This document shows, piece by piece, positions 1-9,453 of a stretch of DNA of 64,000 bases; position 1 is the stretch's first letter, and every line of letters begins with the position of its first letter. The position numbers and the translations under genes were made by a program. The notes below the pieces were generated by a model, which saw only the letters and a program-made list of their open reading frames with translations, did not search any database and was not told the origin of the DNA. Source of the DNA: an uncultured Oscillospiraceae bacterium (GTDB lineage: Bacteria > Bacillota > Clostridia > Oscillospirales > Acutalibacteraceae); assembly GCA_958448165.1 (NCBI GenBank), contig CAUDCW010000001.1, forward strand, positions 124,001-188,000, given 5' to 3'.

Positions 1-3000
1 TTCGAATCAGCTTTCCAGTACCAAATCTTTGGTTTACTAGAAGAACTAAATGTACCCGCTGCATCATAGAGATAAATAATTCTTTCTGCTGCAGCAGAAG
101 TCTTAACCGTAATCTCTATCGGATTAGTACCAACTGTTATAGTATACGGATTATCGGTCTTAGTCGTGGTAGTAGTGCCGTTCTTAACAGTGTAACTATC
201 AAACTGATATCCTGTATGAGCTGTAGCCGTAACCTTAACAGTTGCACCCTCAGGCAGGTTAACTGTTGCACCGCTTGTGTTGATATCGCTGATTGTGCCG
301 GTTACACCATTTACAGTATACTCAGCAGTCAAGGAAGCATTAGTAGGCTTGTTAATCTTAACGGCGTAGGTAGTGCTCTTTGTTACAGTAACCTCAACAG
401 TGGTATCAGAAGTAATGGTATAGTTCTTAGTTTCGGTAGCACTCTTAAGGTGACCGCCGCTTACCGTTCCGGTACCGGTAGAGTTTGTAGTTTTCCACGA
501 AACAGTATAATAATTATCAGCGTCAGGCTTTGTCACAGTAAATGTCACTACTTTATTATTTGTAACATACTTTGTTATCGCACTGCCGCCAACTGCTGCA
601 GTGTCAGCAGATGCAGTAGAAAGATCAGATTTAAGTGTTGAAGTAGCTGCACCGGTAATACTGTATGTCAACTTATACAATGTTGTCTTTGTAACTGATA
701 CAGTTTTATCTGCATTCATTGTTACTGTATAAGTATCCTCACTGCCTTTTTCAACTACATCAGTAGTCTGAACTACTGTGCTGTTTACACTCCAAACAAC
801 CTTATTATGGTTGGTTGAATCAGTGAATGTAAGAGTAACTTCTGTATTTGCCGGTACATAAGAACCGCTTGAATATGTAGCAGTTACTCCGCTATAAGTA
901 AGCTTGTAACTATGATTATCAACCGTAACACCTATTGTAGTGTCATTATTGATTATCTCAGTATAAGTGGATGTGGCTAAATTAGTCTTCTTAGAAATAG
1001 TCTTTCCTGTCGAAGACCACTGGAAGTCATAAACACCTGTGTTGTCAGTTGGGGTTGCAGTAACTGATATGCTGTCACCCTTAACAACCTTAAAGGTTTG
1101 AGCAGTAGCACCTGCATTAATTGTACCGAGTGTTGTTGCACCATTTTTAACTACGAGCTTAGCATTAGTAGCGCTATTGACAGTCACATCAAACTTTTCA
1201 ACAACTTTAATTGTATCGGTGTCAACAACATAATAAACTTTGCCGTCAGTCAGAACTGTCTTGATTTCATATGTACCCGCTGTCTGAGCATACTCGCTGA
1301 TGTCGGTAACAAATGTATCAGTTGTTGCTGTTATCTTCGGCGAGGTAGCAAGGAATGTGTATTCAGAATCAGTAGATTTCTTTATGAAGTGCTGAACATA
1401 GAACTGCGTTCCAATGGCAGTAGTTGTGCTACTGAAGCTACCGGTTGTCACAGTCACACCGGTTGCATTAAGCTCAACCTCGCTTGCGCTGAGTGCGGTT
1501 GTTGCGGTGGTTGGACCATATGAGGTCGGTGTATCATTCCCATACGACGCTGAATAAACGCCGTAGAATTTGCCGCCTTGAACAGCCTCTTCAGTCGCAA
1601 CGCCTCCCCATTCTGTGTGCTGTTTAATATAGTACACCTGAGAAGGAACTTCTGTTACATTAACAACATTCTGATATACCTTGCCATCAATTGAAACATT
1701 TGTATAATCCGGCGCTCTTCGTACAGGTATAACAGTCGCATCTTGACCGTCTTGCGCTACTATCACTTCGCCAGTATTATTTATAAAACGAGTACCTGCA
1801 TAGAAGCTAACCTTATTTTCATTCACTATATCCTGTGCACACTCGGCAACTGACATTATTGTAATATTCGGCGTGATTGTAATATCACTATCCTGTACTA
1901 CAACTGCAACAGACTTATTGTCTGAATCCTGGGTTACAGAGGTTGAACCTGTAACAGTGAAATTATTGAATTTATCTTTTGAATCGATAACATTCGCTGT
2001 AACTGTGATTGTTGCACCCTCAGGCAGTTTGAAAGTCTGTGGACCTGCAGTCGCAGCAATCGTCAGAGTTTTAGAACCGGTAACACCCGGGAATGTATAT
2101 GTCGCCGTCAAGGTTGCTACAGTCGGGTCAGGAACATCAATAGTAACTGTCCTGCTGTTTACAACCTTAACTTTGATATCGGTGTCAGCAGTAACCTTCT
2201 GAGAAGGAACAGAGCCGAATGTGTATGCTCCGCTGTTTTTACTGTATGCGTGAATATAGCCGTCTCCACTCGGAGTAACAGTAAATTCAACAACAGTACT
2301 CTTCGGCAAATATGCCGGACTTGTAATAGGCTTTGAAGTCGAACCGCTTTCAGTAGCATTTGCAGTAATAGCTGCAGTAGCGACAGAATCAGTAATTGAA
2401 TATGTCACTTTATAAAGGCGTTCGAAGTTTATGCTTATCGTTGTGTTAGCATTAATTGTCTCAGAGTTAAAGGTAAATGAAGCAGCACTCGTAGTTGGTA
2501 TTAAATCATTCTTACCATTAATTGCTCCAGCTGTACCATTAGATGAAACTCTGTAAGGATTGCCGCCTGCAGCTGCATTTGCAGTAACAACAGCAGTTGT
2601 ACCCGCAGGAACATAAGCAACACCGTTAGTTAATGTAATACTATTACCATCGGAATCTTTCACCACGGAAGAAACCGTAGCATTGCTGTCGCTTGCACCG
2701 TCACCGGTTTTCTGTACAGTCAGCTTATAAAGTGGAGTGTACAGAACTCTAATATCGTGTGCAGCACTCATATTTGTAATTGAGTAGCTGGATGTTGTTG
2801 AGGTTTGACCAGCGCCTATTGTATCAGTCTTAACAGGCGTGCCACCGTCTAACCATTCAACCTTATAGGTGTTTGTAGTGTCAGGTGCGGTAGCTGTGAG
2901 ATTAACGGTAGTACCCTCAACAATCGAAGCTGTACCCTTATTAGTTGCATCTACATCAAATGTTATTCCGGTTGCAGTAATATAGTTTGCCGGTGTAACA

Positions 3001-4679
3001 GTAAGGGTATAAACTCTCTTGAAGTTTGCATACAGTGTTAAATCACCTGTAAGCGTTCGTTTATATTCAGCGTCAGTGCTTACATACGATGTTCCGCCAT
3101 TAGTCGTTGACCAGCCAACAAACCTGTAATTAGAATCACTTGGCGTTGCAGTGAATGTAACCTGCTTATTAGCTGCACGTCGAGGAACACTTACGGTTGA
3201 AGCAGTAGTATCACCATAAGTAACAGTAGCTGTACCGTGTTGATTTGCAGTGCTTACATTAGCAGTTGCAATGTAATGAGTTTTAAGAACTGTATCAGTA
3301 GTCATCTCAACTTCAATCGAATCGAGATAGTAGATAACAAGAATATCCTGATTTACAGGAGCAGTATAGACAAAGCACTTGTCTTTATCTTCAGTCTCGC
3401 TAGAGATTCCTGCACCGGTTACACCACTTGAAATAATATTATCAGATGTCATGTTTATAGAAGCAGAATAAGATGAATCATCTCTCTTACCAAAATCAGT
3501 GCCAGATACTATCTTAAATTTTATCGAACTGTTGGTGGATTTTACAGTAGCATAAACACAATTTAACTCTTCATTGTAGGTTAATGTTTTTGTGCCGTTC
3601 CACTCAGCGAGTTCTGAAACATTTATACCGCCAAGTATGAATGAATCTGTCGAGGTATTAGTAGAAATAACTGCATCAGAATCACCTACGGTGTAAGTAG
3701 CGGTTGTAATTTTAGTGTTACCAGATGTTGATGAAGAAGTAACACTCATTGAACCGTTGTCAACACTGTAAGAGCTGAACTGATGTCCGTTGAGGACCAT
3801 ATCAGATCCGCTTGTGATGAGCTTACCATTAGCTGTCTTTGCAGAAACAGTGATTACTGTACCTGCAGGAACAGGTGAAGAAGAACCCTCAGAAATAGTC
3901 TGAGTCTTACCCTCTGCATCTTTATATGTAGCAGTAACAATCGCATAAGTAGAATCTGCTATTGTAATACGCGGATCTGTAATTTGAGTTTCTTCTGCTA
4001 CAATATTAAGGTTAATGCTAACATCCTTGCCCTTGAGAGCTGTAGCAGTTGCATCTGTACCGTCAAGCCAAATTCTAACCTTTATATATTGCTGACCCAA
4101 AGAAGCTCTTGCAGAAAAAGCTGTTTTAATCTCTGAATCAGTATCAGATAAAGCTGCATTATTTAACGCAGCATTAAAAACTTTTGGTGAACCGGATCCG
4201 AGCTGTACAGAAACTTTAATTGGGTTACTCGTACTGCCGTCAACTGTGATAGAGCTGTCGTCTGTAAATTTAAACTTATAATCAGCTGCAACCGTAAACG
4301 GCACATCAAACTCAATGTAGTTATTGCCTATATCGTTAGTGGTCGCGTTAGAGTAAGCGCCACCGTCACGCTTGATTTGAAGAGTTGTACCGTTAAGCTT
4401 AGCCGGCGCAAGGAACAAGCTGGCGGAATTGTCGATATACTGCGATAAATCAACAACAGAAGTCTTTGATAAATCAATAGCTGCAACACCGGGATTTGGT
4501 GCATTTACAGAAATCCCATTTCCGGCAACTCCTCCATTGCTGTTAATATTAAGCGAATTTGCCGACTCAATCCACGAATAAGATACTGTAATGGCAGAAA
4601 CAATTAGAGCAAGAAGTGCCGCAATGACAAGAATAATATTTAATTTGCTGCTATGGCTTTTGTTATTATTGGATTTCAT
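1..4679 (-). CDS. Giant SipW/TasA-type surface protein with beta-repeat stalk (partial, runs off the left edge)
   Basis: An open frame of 1,559 codons runs from an ATG at 4679 (good RBS, AAAGGAGGTG) off the left edge with no stop, so the C-terminus is missing. Residues 13-34 form a hydrophobic helix ending in SYSWI, the place where the sister proteins have AWF; this resembles a SipW-dependent signal peptide. Residues to about 220 form a TasA/camelysin-like domain ending in the locus-wide motif WLDGTD (W204). After it come many Thr/Val/Ala-rich beta repeats of roughly 80-110 residues. These often restart with LYKVTYSIT or LYKLTYS, like InlB B-repeats or bacterial Ig-like stalks. The last residues visible (IIYLYDAAG, then KIWYW) look like the start of a CBM26-type starch-binding module. 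It is the last visible gene of the fibre locus. I infer a long surface stalk or tip adhesin; the exact fold and function are unknown. Confidence 0.85.
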   Translation of the reverse strand, partial: MKSNNNKSHSSKLNIILVIAALLALIVSAITVSYSWIESANSLNINSNGGVAGNGISVNAPNPGVAAIDLSKTSVVDLSQYIDNSASLFLAPAKLNGTTLQIKRDGGAYSNATTNDIGNNYIEFDVPFTVAADYKFKFTDDSSITVDGSTSNPIKVSVQLGSGSPKVFNAALNNAALSDTDSEIKTAFSARASLGQQYIKVRIWLDGTDATATALKGKDVSINLNIVAEETQITDPRITIADSTYAIVTATYKDAEGKTQTISEGSSSPVPAGTVITVSAKTANGKLITSGSDMVLNGHQFSSYSVDNGSMSVTSSSTSGNTKITTATYTVGDSDAVISTNTSTDSFILGGINVSELAEWNGTKTLTYNEELNCVYATVKSTNSSIKFKIVSGTDFGKRDDSSYSASINMTSDNIISSGVTGAGISSETEDKDKCFVYTAPVNQDILVIYYLDSIEVEMTTDTVLKTHYIATANVSTANQHGTATVTYGDTTASTVSVPRRAANKQVTFTATPSDSNYRFVGWSTTNGGTSYVSTDAEYKRTLTGDLTLYANFKRVYTLTVTPANYITATGITFDVDATNKGTASIVEGTTVNLTATAPDTTNTYKVEWLDGGTPVKTDTIGAGQTSTTSSYSITNMSAAHDIRVLYTPLYKLTVQKTGDGASDSNATVSSVVKDSDGNSITLTNGVAYVPAGTTAVVTANAAAGGNPYRVSSNGTAGAINGKNDLIPTTSAASFTFNSETINANTTISINFERLYKVTYSITDSVATAAITANATESGSTSKPITSPAYLPKSTVVEFTVTPSGDGYIHAYSKNSGAYTFGSVPSQKVTADTDIKVKVVNSRTVTIDVPDPTVATLTATYTFPGVTGSKTLTIAATAGPQTFKLPEGATITVTANVIDSKDKFNNFTVTGSTSVTQDSDNKSVAVVVQDSDITITPNITIMSVAECAQDIVNENKVSFYAGTRFINNTGEVIVAQDGQDATVIPVRRAPDYTNVSIDGKVYQNVVNVTEVPSQVYYIKQHTEWGGVATEEAVQGGKFYGVYSASYGNDTPTSYGPTTATTALSASEVELNATGVTVTTGSFSSTTTAIGTQFYVQHFIKKSTDSEYTFLATSPKITATTDTFVTDISEYAQTAGTYEIKTVLTDGKVYYVVDTDTIKVVEKFDVTVNSATNAKLVVKNGATTLGTINAGATAQTFKVVKGDSISVTATPTDNTGVYDFQWSSTGKTISKKTNLATSTYTEIINNDTTIGVTVDNHSYKLTYSGVTATYSSGSYVPANTEVTLTFTDSTNHNKVVWSVNSTVVQTTDVVEKGSEDTYTVTMNADKTVSVTKTTLYKLTYSITGAATSTLKSDLSTASADTAAVGGSAITKYVTNNKVVTFTVTKPDADNYYTVSWKTTNSTGTGTVSGGHLKSATETKNYTITSDTTVEVTVTKSTTYAVKINKPTNASLTAEYTVNGVTGTISDINTSGATVNLPEGATVKVTATAHTGYQFDSYTVKNGTTTTTKTDNPYTITVGTNPIEITVKTSAAAERIIYLYDAAGTFSSSSKPKIWYWKADS

Positions 4680-4702
4680 CACAGCACCTCCTTTTATGTA
4701 AT

Positions 4703-6250
4703 TTATGAAACCGGTGTATAAACAAGTGCAGTATCAAATTTTTCAACTTTGTATTCAGTGCCTTCTTTGTATACTTTAAACTGTAATCTATTTATCTTAT
4801 TATTAGCTGATACACTTACCAAACTGTACACAGCAGATTTAGCATTGTCACTACCTGAGTTAAACTGAATAGTTTCAGAATCAGCAGGTATAAGCAGGCG
4901 ATAAACCCTTGCTCCTGTACTTCCAATAGTACCGATATGCTCCATATGCATTCCTGGCCAAGGAGCAATATGGTTAAATCCATCATTATTTTTAAAGCCA
5001 TAATTTTTTAAACCATACATATACAATGATGGGGTATGGCTATCGGTAGTATCTGCATCATCTAATACATTCGATTCATCAAGTAAAATAATTTCGAACA
5101 AATTCGGAGCAGCATTTTTAACCCAATATCCATAGTTAGCAGGATCTAGATTATTATCAGGACCAAGTCCTCTGCCGATAGCATAGAATGTATCAATGTC
5201 ACTGCTATCCATATTATCACTATCGTTTTGCGACCAAATATTGTAATCTGCGATTGGATCAAGTGGATCCTGTCGTGCAAAATACACATCAGTTGTATCT
5301 GCGGGAACAGCGCCTATGTATGTTATTCCATCAGCTTGCTTAGTCATCTGATACTTAATATCAGTAGCTTGATCAACAGCATAGATGATTACATCTTGTG
5401 TTGCACCGTCAGGTCTGTTAGAAACCCACTTAGTAGGAGTATAATCAACAAAGGTCACTGCTTTTGTATCAGCTGCAGAGCTTGTTAAAGTTAGATTTAT
5501 TGTAATAGCGCTTGACTCAGTAATTTTACTTGCGTAGCTATCTGTTCCCTCAAGCCAAATGCTAAGAGTAACTCTTTTCGATTCCCCTGCATTGAATGAA
5601 GCTATCGGATTGATAGTTGTAGGAATGTAATCCTTAATTGAAACAACTTGTTGCACAGTAGAAGCGCCTGCACCGGTTGCATTTATAGAGGTTATTGGCT
5701 GCTCACTATCCAATTTCATACCGGCATTCACAAGAGCAGGGCAGAATACTAACGGAGATGAACCATCATTAAAATTAAGCGAAATACGCAGAGCATGTAA
5801 AATATTAGCATCAGCACAGGTTACGGTTGAGGTATCTGCAATATACAAACCTGCAACTGAGTATGACAAAACATTGAAATCAACACTTATATACTTTCCT
5901 GCCTTTAAATCAGCGTCAGTGCCGGCACGATAAACCATATTTTGTGTAGAACCGCTATTCACACTCTCACTCGTCGGGAAGAAGAAATTTCTTCCGTCAA
6001 CGCTGGAACACTCAGAAAGCTGAGCAGTATCAAGAGTGAGAGAGCTTATCATAGCACCGTTCAAATCAGTAAAGATAAGACCGTCACCTGCAGTAACAGT
6101 TGACGTATTATCATCAAGAGTACCGCTTTTATGTACCTCGACCCAAGAGAAAGTGACAGCACAGAAAATCGCAGCAATCTCAAGAAGTGCTATCACAGCT
6201 ATTAAAAATCTTCTGTTAATCTTTAAAAATGTTCTAAGCTTCTTAGCCAT
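4703..6250 (-). CDS. SipW/TasA-type surface protein with two C-terminal starch-binding-like modules
   Basis: 515 residues. Residues 14-34 are a hydrophobic segment ending in FSWVE (34-38), a SipW-type export signal. Residues 40-262 form the TasA-like domain with the shared motif WLEGTD (W232). From about 264 there is a segment (VTFVDYTP..KW, later VYFARQDP and YNIW) that resembles a carbohydrate-binding beta-sandwich. From about 385 a second one follows the CBM26 pattern: SLYMYGL, APWPGMHM (about 429-436), VYRLLIP, then IQFNSGSDN. CBM26 modules bind starch, so this subunit probably displays starch-binding domains on a surface fibre; that function is inferred from pattern only. It lies 23 bp upstream of the giant protein gene and 27 bp downstream of another subunit gene, so they are probably cotranscribed. 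Confidence 0.85.
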   Translation of the reverse strand: MAKKLRTFLKINRRFLIAVIALLEIAAIFCAVTFSWVEVHKSGTLDDNTSTVTAGDGLIFTDLNGAMISSLTLDTAQLSECSSVDGRNFFFPTSESVNSGSTQNMVYRAGTDADLKAGKYISVDFNVLSYSVAGLYIADTSTVTCADANILHALRISLNFNDGSSPLVFCPALVNAGMKLDSEQPITSINATGAGASTVQQVVSIKDYIPTTINPIASFNAGESKRVTLSIWLEGTDSYASKITESSAITINLTLTSSAADTKAVTFVDYTPTKWVSNRPDGATQDVIIYAVDQATDIKYQMTKQADGITYIGAVPADTTDVYFARQDPLDPIADYNIWSQNDSDNMDSSDIDTFYAIGRGLGPDNNLDPANYGYWVKNAAPNLFEIILLDESNVLDDADTTDSHTPSLYMYGLKNYGFKNNDGFNHIAPWPGMHMEHIGTIGSTGARVYRLLIPADSETIQFNSGSDNAKSAVYSLVSVSANNKINRLQFKVYKEGTEYKVEKFDTALVYTPVS

Positions 6251-6277
6251 AATAACACCTCCTTAATTTTACCAAAA

Positions 6278-7222
6278 TTATGCTGTAGATGCAACAATAT
6301 TTAGATAAACTTTGAATTTTCCATCAACAAAAGCGCGTCTTGCCTCATTATCGCAACCCTCAAGCCAGATACAGAAGTCAACCTTACCTGTATAAGTACC
6401 GTCAGAATCTGCATCAGAAAGTGTTACTAAAGACTGGGCTTTTGCACTGTCAATATCACCTGAAACTGTTTTTACGGCTGATAATGTAGATGCTGCAGTA
6501 GCACCGGAATTATAATACTTATGAATATAAGATTCACTGCCAGCAGCAGCAGAAACAGTAATCTTACTTGCGTCAATTTTGTCAGTAGGTGAATTTGCAT
6601 TGATTTCAGGTCGCGGAATCCAAGTGAAAATATGTTCATCACTACTGCTTATGCCACTTACTCTCACTGCACCTGCAACAAGATCCTTAGAAAAATTGCC
6701 GTAAGAACTCTTGTTAGGAGCAGTAGGACTTAATAGATCAGCAAGAGATGAATAATCTGAAGCAGGTCTGACATATGAGTTTTCACCAAGTTTAACTGTA
6801 TATGGAGTTTTAGACTTCATATAAAGAGTAAAACGAACATAGTCATATTTATTAGTGCCTGTTGCCGAATTATCAGTCGTATTGGTAGCTAAAGGAGTAG
6901 TCCATTCACCGTTGGTTACAACAGAAGCATAATTAGCATTTAATTCAAGAGTAGGTCTGGCAAATGGTCCTGCTCCTGAGCCAGTAATGTCAGTAAATGT
7001 AGTACGCTTAAACCATTCATAATTTGAAAGTGTAATACTGTTATGCCAATTTGAATTATCCACTGACAACAGCAAGTCATCGTCAGATACAACTTCAATT
7101 TCGTTTGAAGCAACATAGTTTTTAAAATTGCTGGCAAACCACGCGAACACCGAGCCGAAAATCAAAAAAGCAAGGAGAAGGGAATTTGCAACAATTAATT
7201 TTTTCTTACTCTTAGTATGCAT
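6278..7222 (-). CDS. SipW/TasA-type surface fibre protein
   Basis: 314 residues. A basic N-terminus is followed by a hydrophobic helix (9-27) ending in AWFAS (A27-W28-F29), the hallmark of SipW-dependent export. The rest is a soluble Ser/Thr/Asn-rich beta-type domain. Near the C-terminus is the motif WLEGCD (W286), followed by a final strand-like segment that ends in NIVASTA. Part of the sequence (NYASVV..., GNFSKDLVAGAVRVSG) resembles the 729-residue neighbour (GNFSRDYIAGASRIGV), so the two genes are likely paralogues. It follows that neighbour by 16 bp and precedes the 515-residue subunit by 27 bp, as in an operon. It is probably a minor or accessory fibre subunit; no enzymatic motif is visible. 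Confidence 0.82.
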   Translation of the reverse strand: MHTKSKKKLIVANSLLLAFLIFGSVFAWFASNFKNYVASNEIEVVSDDDLLLSVDNSNWHNSITLSNYEWFKRTTFTDITGSGAGPFARPTLELNANYASVVTNGEWTTPLATNTTDNSATGTNKYDYVRFTLYMKSKTPYTVKLGENSYVRPASDYSSLADLLSPTAPNKSSYGNFSKDLVAGAVRVSGISSSDEHIFTWIPRPEINANSPTDKIDASKITVSAAAGSESYIHKYYNSGATAASTLSAVKTVSGDIDSAKAQSLVTLSDADSDGTYTGKVDFCIWLEGCDNEARRAFVDGKFKVYLNIVASTA

Positions 7223-7238
7223 ATTTCATTCTCCTTTC

Positions 7239-9428
7239 TTATGCTGAAACTCGGGTACCGTTGAAAACAAGCTGTGTGTAAAATATACCGTTTACAAGCG
7301 GCGTTTTAGCTTCATTGTCTGTACCCTCAACCCATATTCGTATTTTTATCTTACCCGTGTAATATTGATCGGTATCCTTTTCTTTTGTAAGCCTAACTAT
7401 AGAAACATCAGCTATATTTGATAGATCTGTTATAATCTTAGTTTGTGGATCAACCGGAAATGCACTGACCTTCTTATCCAACTCAGATAAATTAATAATT
7501 TTAGAAGTATTGCTTTTGAGATATCGATACTGTTCAGTCGTTTCTCTATTATCACTAAAAGTATATGAAGAAGATAACGAAGAATCTCCCTGGCTGATAA
7601 ATATTCTACAATCTAACGTATGCGAAGATAAGAAAGCACCACTTTCATTTATTGAAAGATAGTATCCCGAACTACCTTTAGACTGAAGACGACAGAATGT
7701 CAAAGTTTTCTGTTCAGTAACACCTTCACCATTAGTAACAGTAACAGTGTAATCAGAACCGTTTGTAAGCTCAAACGGAGTGGCATACGCCGAATCAGTC
7801 AAGCCTAATGTACCGTTGTTGTCGTAAAGATATAAGCCTGTTTCATCATGCTTAAATTTATACTGACCTACACCACCTGTTGTTTCAACTGTGAATACAG
7901 AACCAGGCAAAAGCGAATCACGATTAATTTTATAAGTATCTCTCGTGATATTATTGTTATCAGCATCTTTCTCAGTAACAGTAGTTGCATTCAACAAAAT
8001 CTCATTTGAAGTAATACTACTGGATGAAGCATTTAAAGCATATGTCGATTTGTTTTCCGGGTCATCATTTGGAGAGGCAATAACAATCTGTTGATTATCT
8101 TTCAAGGCAAATGCAGAAGAACCTGCCTGACCTGTACCGATTGTTCCACCGCCAATACCACCGCCAGAAGTCGAATAAAAAGCGAAATCTATAACCTTTA
8201 AATGACCGTTGTTGTTTGGATCACACTCAATAAGAACTTGAAATCTGTCCATAGTCGAGAAAAATTTTGTGTTCTGTGTTCCTGCACTAATTGATAACTT
8301 AGCCCAAGCTACAGAGTTAGCAGTAAAATTTAAATTCTTAGCTCCCTCAAAATATAAGCCAATGTACTTATAAGTAACGCCACCGACCTCATAATTTGAA
8401 AGGAACTTTTCTTCGGTTTGTTTGTAATTCCCTGTATCTGAATAACTTTGAGTAGACGGTAAATCAGGTTTATCTGTTACTTTAGTACCTGATGTTGAAC
8501 CATCATTATATTTCCGTGAAACCGGTTGTGCAAAAATACCATGGTCAACATAAGTAGTTGACGAAACATCAAAAGCGGCATAATACTTACCATCTTTGTA
8601 TCTCATTGTTATACCCTGAGGATTATCTTTATTAGTAAAAGTAGTAAGATAATTGTTGTCCGGCGGTGTTTGAGCCTCCCACATATAATAATAGTTAGAT
8701 GAACCTTCTGGAGCATAAGCCCAATTATTTATGCCAAATGTAACCTCAGGATTTGTGTCCAAAGAGCCACCGCCTGCTGCTGAATTCTTCTTAATTTCTA
8801 CAAACTCGTTGCCGGCCTTTAGCTCATAATTTTTATTTGGCGCCCATACAAACTTTAGGTTGTTGTCAGCATCATAAACACCAATTCTTGATGCTCCGGC
8901 AATATAATCGCGTGAGAAGTTTCCGAAATCACTCAAGTTCGAATCAAATAAATTATTGCCATTGCTATCAGTAACAAGGCTTCTCGGAGTAACCGTACTT
9001 TCACTTGTAATAGCTACATCTAACTGTTCAGTACTTCTGAAATAAACATCTGTTTCAAAAAAGTCTTTTCCAGCAACAGCGTCGCTTCTTACTCCCCAAA
9101 AGCCATCACTGTTTTTCTCGACCTCGCCGGTCGCTTTATTAACGGTTGGTAAGAATAAATCAATCTTACCACCGGAAAACAAACCGGATCCAGTAACAAG
9201 GGGGTAAGACTTTGGAGTGTTATCGGAAATATTAAAATCCCATGAATCTTCAACTGATGGCGTAAATGTCGCTTCAAGACCTGAACCGGGAGAAGCCTTT
9301 ACACTCAACCCGCTTGCAGTTGCTTCTGTCAAAGAAGAAAACCAAGCAATAGCAATTATAAAAGCAGTTACAAGCATAACTAAAGAGAGTATTAAGATTC
9401 TGAATAATGATGTGCGCTGCTTTTTCAT
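7239..9428 (-). CDS. Large SipW/TasA-type surface protein with beta-trefoil-like insert
   Basis: 729 residues. Hydrophobic helix 8-28 ends in AWFSS (A28-W29-F30). A TasA-like N-terminal region shares GNFSRDYIAGASRIG with the 314-residue neighbour, and the C-terminal end carries WVEGTD (W699). Between them lies a long extra region. Residues about 440-640 have repeats of the type FKHDETGLYLYDNNG and GYYLSINESGAFLSS, separated by about 40-60 residues. That is how beta-trefoil (ricin- or fascin-like) lectin domains look, though I cannot confirm the fold. A Gly-rich stretch (STSGGGIGGGTIG) acts as linker before it. The gene starts 25 bp downstream of the coiled-coil DUF2357-like gene. Likely a cell-surface subunit with a binding insert. 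Confidence 0.82.
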   Translation of the reverse strand: MKKQRTSLFRILILSLVMLVTAFIIAIAWFSSLTEATASGLSVKASPGSGLEATFTPSVEDSWDFNISDNTPKSYPLVTGSGLFSGGKIDLFLPTVNKATGEVEKNSDGFWGVRSDAVAGKDFFETDVYFRSTEQLDVAITSESTVTPRSLVTDSNGNNLFDSNLSDFGNFSRDYIAGASRIGVYDADNNLKFVWAPNKNYELKAGNEFVEIKKNSAAGGGSLDTNPEVTFGINNWAYAPEGSSNYYYMWEAQTPPDNNYLTTFTNKDNPQGITMRYKDGKYYAAFDVSSTTYVDHGIFAQPVSRKYNDGSTSGTKVTDKPDLPSTQSYSDTGNYKQTEEKFLSNYEVGGVTYKYIGLYFEGAKNLNFTANSVAWAKLSISAGTQNTKFFSTMDRFQVLIECDPNNNGHLKVIDFAFYSTSGGGIGGGTIGTGQAGSSAFALKDNQQIVIASPNDDPENKSTYALNASSSSITSNEILLNATTVTEKDADNNNITRDTYKINRDSLLPGSVFTVETTGGVGQYKFKHDETGLYLYDNNGTLGLTDSAYATPFELTNGSDYTVTVTNGEGVTEQKTLTFCRLQSKGSSGYYLSINESGAFLSSHTLDCRIFISQGDSSLSSSYTFSDNRETTEQYRYLKSNTSKIINLSELDKKVSAFPVDPQTKIITDLSNIADVSIVRLTKEKDTDQYYTGKIKIRIWVEGTDNEAKTPLVNGIFYTQLVFNGTRVSA

Positions 9429-9453
9429 ACTTAATACTCCTTATCGTTATAAA

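Noticed and set aside
216..3431. Several plus-strand open frames of 60-140 codons
   Set aside because: They lie opposite the giant minus-strand repeat gene, have Cys/Ser-rich translations without family features and no RBS.
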